64,000 nucleotides of DNA from positions 1-64,000 of the forward strand of contig NZ_FNGD01000010.1 of the NCBI RefSeq assembly GCF_900102895.1. Direction: 5' to 3'. This DNA comes from Arthrobacter sp. ov407. Its GTDB lineage: Bacteria > Actinomycetota > Actinomycetes > Actinomycetales > Micrococcaceae. Each line of letters opens with the position of its first letter. The first letter of the stretch is position 1. The translations under genes and the position numbers were made by a program. Shown piece by piece: positions 58,077-64,000 of this stretch. The notes beneath the pieces were generated by a model. The model searched no databases. It was not told where the DNA came from and worked only from the letters and a program-made list of their open reading frames with translations.

Positions 58077-59336
58077 ATGAGCGATAAGCGACGCGGCCTC
58101 GGCCGTGGACTTGGCGCACTCATTCCAAGTTCCGCCGCGGCCAGCGCCTCCGGAAACGGCGCTGCCCCATCCCGGCCCGTGGACCTCTTCTTTCCCGAAG
58201 CCCGAAAAAAGACTTCCGACGCCGAGGCGCTCCCCGACGTCAACACCGCGCAGGCCACGGCGCCGGAGTCCGATGCCAAGGCTGGCGATCCATCTGACGT
58301 CACTGCTGACGTAGCTGCCGCCAGCAGCGCTGCTGCCGAAGCCGACTCGGCTGCCGGCGCTGCCGGTGCGGGGTCCAAGAAGGCTCTCACCCGGAAGACG
58401 GCTGCGCCGAAATCGTCGACTGCTGCTGCCAAGCCGTCCGCGGCCGACTCCGGCGAGCAGTTGCCGGTCGAGTCCACTTCGGTGCAAGGCGACGAGCGGA
58501 CTGTTGAACTCGTCGAGGTGCCCGGTGTCAGATTTGCCGAAATCCCGGTCACTGATATCCATCCAAACCGCAAACAGCCCCGCTCGGTCTTCGATGAGGA
58601 CGACATGGCGGAGCTGGTGCACTCCGTGCGGGAAATCGGCGTCCTCCAGCCAATTGTGGTCCGTACCTCAACCGAAGAGGGTGGCGAACCCTACGAGCTC
58701 GTCATGGGTGAACGGCGGTGGCGTGCAGTACAGGCCGCTGGCCTGGAAACCATCCCCGCGATTGTCCGTGATACCACCGATGACGACCTCCTTCGCGATG
58801 CGCTGCTGGAGAACCTGCACCGCAGCCAGCTGAATCCGCTCGAAGAGGCTGCGGCTTACCAGCAGCTCCTCGAAGACTTTGGGACTACCCACGAGCAGCT
58901 GGCGGACCGGATCGGCCGTTCGAGGCCCCAGGTGTCCAACACGCTGCGGCTGCTGAAGCTTCCCCCGCTGGTCCAGCGACGGGTTGCCGCAAACGTTATC
59001 TCGGCAGGTCACGCCCGCGCGTTGCTGGCACTTCCGGACGCCGCGGCCATGGAACGGCTGGCGCAGAAAATTGTGTCGGAGGGTATGTCGGTGCGGGCAA
59101 CCGAAGAAGCCGTCACCCTGTATCAGAGCCCCGCCTCGCCGGCCAAGAACAACATCCCGCGCCCGGGAGCCCGCCACGAACGGTTGGACTACTTGGCGTC
59201 GTCGCTGTCTGATCGTCTTGATACGAACGTCAAGATCTCTCTCGGTGCCCGTAAGGGTCGGGTCAGCATTGAGTTCGCCAGCGTCGAGGACCTGAACCGC
59301 ATCATGGACGTTCTCACGCCTGGAGCGCCCAGCTAG
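58077..59336 (+). CDS. parB: ParB: chromosome-partitioning CTPase and parS-binding protein
   Basis: 419 aa. The start [16 protein letters not shown] is the ParA-contact box. An Ala/Ser/Pro/Glu-rich linker reaches about residue 145. The CTP-binding region has [43 protein letters not shown] and [14 protein letters not shown]. The HTH ([27 protein letters not shown]) reads parS, and a C-terminal dimer domain ends it. The linker is longer than in B. subtilis. Its stop is followed by a parS-bearing palindrome. Confidence 0.95.
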   Translation: MSDKRRGLGRGLGALIPSSAAASASGNGAAPSRPVDLFFPEARKKTSDAEALPDVNTAQATAPESDAKAGDPSDVTADVAAASSAAAEADSAAGAAGAGSKKALTRKTAAPKSSTAAAKPSAADSGEQLPVESTSVQGDERTVELVEVPGVRFAEIPVTDIHPNRKQPRSVFDEDDMAELVHSVREIGVLQPIVVRTSTEEGGEPYELVMGERRWRAVQAAGLETIPAIVRDTTDDDLLRDALLENLHRSQLNPLEEAAAYQQLLEDFGTTHEQLADRIGRSRPQVSNTLRLLKLPPLVQRRVAANVISAGHARALLALPDAAAMERLAQKIVSEGMSVRATEEAVTLYQSPASPAKNNIPRPGARHERLDYLASSLSDRLDTNVKISLGARKGRVSIEFASVEDLNRIMDVLTPGAPS

Positions 59337-59358
59337 GCCGCGGACGGCTGAGTTTCCG

Positions 59359-59390
59359 GGAGGGTCTGTTTCACGTGAAACAGACCCTCC
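59359..59390. terminator. 32-bp palindrome after parB containing a parS site
   Basis: A perfect 32-base palindrome from GGAGGGTC to GACCCTCC encloses an exact parS at its centre and is followed by TTTCTCG. The transcript can fold into a strong hairpin, so it may end the parAB transcript while serving as centromere. Confidence 0.75.
59367..59382. other. parS: parS site
   Basis: Exact TGTTTCACGTGAAACA, 31 bases after the parB stop and centred in a larger palindrome. Confidence 0.95.
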
Positions 59391-59741
59391 TTTCTCGTTA
59401 ATGCCAGCGCTCCAAATACTGGCGATGCGTGGGGCGGGCCCCGACTGTCCTTCATTCTCGCCGTAACCCTTCGCGTACGGAGGCTTCGGGCGTGGGACAG
59501 GTGCGTCGCCGTGCTTGGTGCCGGAGCTTTGTGCGCATACTCATCTCAGATGGCCCCGCGTTCGTCCCTATTGTGGGAAAAGTGAACTGAAATTTTCAGC
59601 GTAGGTGTAATCGGGACGCCTGTGTACGTCCTCCCCTTCCTGCCCGCGCGTGCGAGGCCGGTGGCAGAGCGCGGTGCTGAAGCAGCCGTCGACGCTCCAG
59701 GCAAGAACTCTTCGAACACCTGCTCCGGAGCCGTCGATCCA

Positions 59742-59757
59742 TGTTTCACGTGAAACA
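59742..59757. other. parS: parS site
   Basis: Exact TGTTTCACGTGAAACA, 360 bases after the previous copy. Confidence 0.95.
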
Positions 59758-61870
59758 GGACCGGCGAGTCGACGTCACGGCGCCCAGTCCCCTCGAAGGC
59801 CCGAGGCGGTCTAAGGGCGAGAGCTGAGGAAGGTGGAACTATCCGTTTAGTTGCTGAACGTCCGTGGTCCGCCGGTCGTCAGCGTCCGTGCGGAAGTCGG
59901 TATTCCGACTGAGCGACGGCATTGGGGGTGCCTGATTGCCAAGCGGCTGGGAACCGGCAGGATGGTTGAGCGGATGGCTCGACCGATTGCAGATGATCGA
60001 TCAGATACCCACGCCTGCGTCGTGATGATTGAGCCTCCAATGAGAAAATGCTCGGCCGGCGGTTTTGCCCACGTCTGGCTCCGCGTTCCACCTAGTTCCG
60101 AGGGCCCTATTCAACGACCGCAGCAGGCAGGAACAGCACACGAAAAACTGCCAGCTCTCGGGATCGTCGGAGATCCGCGGCCGGAGCTGACCTCTTTCCA
60201 GAGCGGCTGCAATGTCCGCAGGACCAGGTCCGTGGCAGCCACAGCCTCTTGTGGGGCCCTGAAAATGCCGTCCGGCGCCGTTGCAGAGCTGCATGGGAAG
60301 CCCGATAGCCGAATGAACGCCGAGCAGGCTGGAGGGCCGCAGAAGTCCGGATCTGTCGAAATTTGCCGTGTGACGGAGTCTTTCATTCTTCGCCGGAGTG
60401 TTGCAAGAATGCCGGCAGCCCTACTTTCCCTTGTGTAGTCGTTGAGGCGCCCCTGGAAGGCAACCCCGGAGATTCTACGGCCACGGTTTTGACCAGGCTC
60501 GCCGCGCCCGGTCCGCCGCCAACGGTCCACGGCCCCAAGTCTGAGCGACGGTGCCCGTTGTGGCGGGGGCGAGATTGGCCATTGGTCTGGGTCGTCGTTG
60601 CTGGCCTGCGGGCCGAAAGGTGGACCTCGATATGGATGTTGATGTGGCGCCGACGCCGCAGAAGTACCTAGTGTCGTAGCGATGCGGCGGAGTGCCCCTC
60701 ATGGGAAGCCGACTGGGCTGCTTGGTATCAGGGCGTTACGTCCCCTACAGCTCCCCCGGCCAGCTCGCTGGCCGTATCGGATTCGCCAGCTTGGTCGATA
60801 CTCCTGAACGCCGGCGCGCTTCAGTTGCCGTTCGCGTCGTCCATGTCCGAGCGTGCAGGTCGGCTTGCCCCGGCCCGGGCACCCCGCTACATCCGAAGGC
60901 GTGGCTTCCCAGGACACCCTGCACGGTGGCTTCCCGACGCACCCGGCACCGCTGCTCCCCCACACAGTTTGGCCGACGGCCCCGTATGCGTCCGCTGCCA
61001 CTAGAGGCTTTGCGAGAGTCCAGCAATGATCCGCCAATGGACGTCACCAGCACTCACCGCAGGGAAGCCCTGGCAGTCCGGTCCACCAGGAGCCGTGGCG
61101 AGCGGGACTCCGGATACGCAATACCGGCAAGTCGCAAGCGGAGGACGTGCCAGTGCCATGTCGATTTAGATTGGGGGTCGGTCACGCCTGCAGCAGCGTC
61201 GGCCTGGCTGGGACGGTTTTTGTGCGATGGGAACGCCAGCCGCCATCGTTGGGGATGCAGCAAGCCTCTTCACGTCCAGATGGACGAGTTGCCCTGTACG
61301 TTCGCGTTCGTACCGGTTAGCCGTGGTCCGGGTGGAACGGATCGGAACTCCAGTCAGCGAATCACAATCCGCGGACCGTGGGACCCTGTGCCGCTCCACA
61401 GTCCGGCGCTGCCTCGGCTCGGAATCTTCCGGACCCATCGGCATGCGGTCTGCCGGAATATGCTCCGCTCCGTCGCAATGCGAGCACGCGGCAGGCCGCC
61501 ACGCGTTGGCCCAGCAGTCGACTTTCATGAACCGTCTTGTAGGCACCACGTGGTGCACGGGGACTTTCGATCGACGAGGGCGTGACATAGACAGCTCCAC
61601 TGAGCCCGGCGGTCGGCCTCTCTTTCAAGCGCCATGTGTCAGCAACGGGCCGGCGCAGTACACCACGTCCTCTACAGGCGAACCGTGCAGCATGACACGG
61701 CGACGTGACCCCATGGCGAATGACGGAGGCTGAGAGCTTAGACGGGGACGGGCCACGCTCCCCTGCCAGCTACGGTGCTCGGCGTTTGTGAGGCTGAGGT
61801 ATGGCTGCTGAACGCCGTCACTGACCGAGGTTCTCAGAGCCGTCCAGAGTTCCTGCTCCTGCCAATGCCC

Positions 61871-61930
61871 GGTGGACAGGGCGGTGGATAGAGCGGTGGA
61901 TATTGCTGTGGATAACTTTGTGGATTAGTT
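61871..61930 (+). repeat. 12-bp tandem array of DnaA-box-like units
   Basis: Five units in strict 12-base register start at 61871, 61883, 61895, 61907 and 61919. They read GGTGGACAG, GGTGGATAG, GGTGGATAT, TGTGGATAA and TGTGGATTA at their first nine bases. The fourth is an exact reversed DnaA box. Confidence 0.82.
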
Positions 61931-62018
61931 TCGGACCGAAGCTCAGTACGGCAGGCGCTCTGGGACACGAACCGCGGTGATGCCGCCTGCCTCAATGCTC
62001 CGTTGAATGCTCGTACTC

Positions 62019-62034
62019 CGTTTCACGTGAAACA
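62019..62034. other. parS: parS site
   Basis: CGTTTCACGTGAAACA, 15 of 16 bases, about 90 bases after the 12-bp array. Confidence 0.9.
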
Positions 62035-62250
62035 TGATCGTGACCTGAAGGGTCGATGCCAGAGGCTTTCATGAGAATGTATTAAATCGCCGCTCTAGGG
62101 TTAATTTTTCGGCGTATATGACTTCCTTTCTTAGTCGAGTCATCAGGGCTCTATATGGGGCGTGGCGGCATACCACCAGCACCGCGGGCAGCCGGTCAAT
62201 CGGTCGGCGCCGGAGGTCCCATCGACGCGTCCTCGGTCGGAGGACGGGGG

Positions 62251-62320
62251 TGTGAATAATCTCTCGGGGCCTGTGGATAACTATGTGAATAACTTCTGTG
62301 GAGAACATGGTGGATATCTT
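62251..62320 (+). repeat. Second DnaA-box-like cluster with 12-13 bp spacing
   Basis: TGTGAATAA at 62251, exact TGTGGATAA at 62272, TGTGAATAA at 62284, TGTGGAGAA at 62297 and GGTGGATAT at 62309. The last four are spaced 12, 13 and 12 bases. Confidence 0.78.
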
Positions 62321-63617
62321 CGGCGCGACGGATCCGACCGTCGTCTGGACGTGCTGGGCGGGCATGAATGCAGGCCCTCTCTGACGTCACCCTGGCTATC
62401 CGGACGGCTGCAGCGATGAAACAAATATTGATCGGTGGGCCCTTAGGAAGGTGCCATCAAGACAGCGGTGATTTGATCAGGGACAGGGACTGCGGCAGGG
62501 ACAGGGACGGATTGAGGATCTCGTTCCTAGGACGGCGGCAGTGGCTTCAATCGGTAGGTCCGCGCGAAACCGGGCGTCGATGGAGATGTTGCCGAGGTGC
62601 CGAACCTCACTGGGGTTCGACTAGTAACGCCACGGACACGAGCGTGGGGGTGAGGAGAGAGCGCACCCCTTCTCTCCCAGGCCTTCTGTCCCAGGAACGA
62701 AGACCCCTGGGTGTTCGACGGGCTCTGAACCATCGCATACCCGGTTCTCTCCTTAGGGCCAGGAGGGCCTGAGCTGCCGATGGCACGCGTAATTGGAGGG
62801 CCGCCGTGGGGTTTGAGGGGTGCTTGAGAGTGGACATGGCCGGAGACTAGCGGCCCGGCACCGCAGGCCAGATCAGCAGTGGATAGAGGAGGTGGGACCA
62901 ACAAGCTCGGTTCTGAATCTGGCCACTGCTGTACGGGCACAGGACTTACGGACCAACGGCTGGGGCAGCGGGGCCTGAAGAATTGGCGGCGTGATTCGGC
63001 TGGCTCCCGGAGTCCGCCAGGCGCGGGAGCCGGATGGTGGACCTAGCGCGACGAGAAATGTTGTCGAAGGGTTCGGGTGTGGCCGGCCATAGCGCGATGG
63101 AATGGGAACTCCGTCCCCCTGCTGATCTGTCGTAGACGGCCCGCCATGCGTCATCCATTGACTGAACGAGGAGAGCTTCTTTCCATTGCCTGCTGCCGGT
63201 CGAACCGGAGTTCTCTCGCCGGTGTTCGGATTAGCCTCAAATCAGACAACATGGGCCGCCGAGATACTAGCGCGCACTCGAGCTCCTCTCGGGGTTCCCC
63301 CCAAGGACCGGGACCGCAGCCACTAGAACCACGTTAGAGGGTGCGGGGCCGGGGGTCCAGCAGCACTCCGTTTCCTTGACTGCACAGGCACGTACGCACT
63401 CGAATTGTTTGCCACCGGGCTGCGATTAAGGGAAGAGGTTCTGGTCGCCCGCTGACGGGAAGTCCGCCCGGCCAAGCCTTCTATTCAAGCCTGCCTATAG
63501 ATCGCACGGCTGACGCGACCTGGAATCGCGGCGTGGAATGGGGCGCCAGTCCCCCATCAGGAGCCATGCGGTCTTTGGTGACTGCGACCCTGCAGGATGA
63601 TGCCGAAGCTGCCGGCA

Positions 63618-63633
63618 TGTTTCACGTGAAACC
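63618..63633. other. parS: parS site
   Basis: TGTTTCACGTGAAACC, 15 of 16 bases. Confidence 0.9.
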
Positions 63634-63836
63634 TGCCAGACGCTGCAGCTGGCCAAATCCCGTGCTGAGGCTGCGTGGAATCCAAGTTAGAGAGCAAATT
63701 GCGAACAGAGGGACCCACTTGATTACGCCTCCCTGGTCAAGGGAAAAGAACTGTAGTGAATGATGATCGGTGCATATCTAAGAGTCAACTTTCACTTCGC
63801 CTCGTTTGGGCGGTTGTCGATTCACGGCAGAGGTTC

Positions 63837-63852
63837 TGTTTCACGTGAAACA
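63837..63852. other. parS: parS site
   Basis: Exact TGTTTCACGTGAAACA; first of three regularly spaced copies. Confidence 0.95.
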
Positions 63853-63900
63853 TCGAGACACTGGCCTTGCCCGGCGGATCCACGAATGAGCGTCGGGTTC

Positions 63901-63916
63901 TGTTTCACGTGAAACA
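63901..63916. other. parS: parS site
   Basis: Exact TGTTTCACGTGAAACA, 64 bases after the previous copy. Confidence 0.95.
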
Positions 63917-63963
63917 TTACGACGATCGTATTGCGCGACAGGTCCATACTGGAGCAGTGGGCG

Positions 63964-63979
63964 TGTTTCACGTGAAACA
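63964..63979. other. parS: parS site
   Basis: Exact TGTTTCACGTGAAACA, 63 bases after the previous copy and close to the window edge, so more copies may follow. Confidence 0.95.
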
Positions 63980-64000
63980 TCAGGGCGCATCAGTCACCGG

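Larger units (their letters stand above)
59337..64000. other. Gene-poor parS and DnaA-box island after parB
   Basis: More than 4.6 kb to the window edge with no gene I can support. Open frames here have odd composition, many prolines and arginines, no recognisable domain and no good ribosome sites. The block carries seven parS sites and two tandem DnaA-box-like arrays. In a compact genome this length of non-coding DNA is unusual, and a structural role in origin segregation is the simplest reading. Decayed genes cannot be excluded. Confidence 0.65.

Noticed and set aside
59851..61733. Several open frames of 100-300 codons in the region after parB
   Set aside because: They overlap each other on both strands, have Pro/Arg/Ser-rich composition, no recognisable domain and no good ribosome binding site. 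Long open frames arise by chance in GC-rich DNA.
62368..62940. Possible small genes on both strands near 62.4-62.9 kb
   Set aside because: No family signal, weak starts and competing frames. Not enough to call a gene.

Overview
The window looks like the chromosomal origin region of a high-GC actinobacterium of the family Micrococcaceae, most like Arthrobacter or Pseudarthrobacter. This rests on the gene order (fhaA-fhaB-pstP-rodA-pbpA-pknA-pknB, trpG, crgA; dnaA-dnaN-gnd-recF-dciA-gyrB-gyrA; rpmH-rnpA-yidD-yidC-khpB-rsmG-parA-parB), on lineage-typical small proteins (CrgA, DUF3566, DLW-39, DUF5997, DUF6221), and on high-GC codon use with many GTG starts. Species cannot be fixed from the sequence alone.

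Left arm, 0-21.6 kb, accessory metabolism. A 5-oxoprolinase-like cluster on the minus strand (pxpA, an MHS-type carrier, fused pxpB-pxpC, and a biotin carboxylase-BCCP fusion) faces a divergent FCD-type GntR regulator. It is followed by DUF6221, a LysR-type effector domain without a DNA-binding domain divergent to DUF5997, a VOC protein, and a Rossmann reductase. Next comes a putative amine (putrescine) cluster (flavin amine oxidase, tandem Usp protein, APC permease) with a divergent TetR gene and a clear palindromic operator. A KimA-like permease, a GNAT protein, a YCII protein and a secreted subtilase with four Ig-like repeats complete this arm.

Middle, 22-41 kb. A tRNA-Leu precedes the cell-wall signalling operon: two FHA proteins, the PP2C phosphatase, the SEDS polymerase RodA/FtsW, PBP2-type PbpA, and two Ser/Thr kinases that both carry PASTA repeats. 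Opposite it lie trpG/pabA and a 56-codon membrane ORF, divergent from crgA. After tag there is a 1.1 kb non-coding block full of DnaA-box-like sequences with a near-perfect 37-bp direct repeat. Rhomboid, cyclophilin, a DUF5324-like protein, a glycosyltransferase, an EamA carrier, a cupin, tRNA-Ala, DLW-39 and tRNA-Ile follow.

Replication core, 41-59.3 kb. DUF3566, gyrA, gyrB, dciA, recF, gnd, dnaN and dnaA run leftward. rpmH, rnpA, yidD, yidC, khpB, rsmG, parA and parB run rightward. The dnaA-dnaN spacer is the best oriC candidate, and the dnaA-rpmH spacer also carries boxes.

Right end, 59.3-64 kb. This stretch of more than 4.6 kb after parB has no gene I can support. It holds seven parS sites, and an eighth lies in the 5' part of parA. 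It also holds two tandem arrays of DnaA-box-like sequence at 12-13 bp spacing. The parS/DnaA-box island here and the DnaA-box block at 34.4-35.3 kb are the most unusual parts of the window. Together with oriC they suggest a distributed replication/segregation control landscape over about 30 kb.
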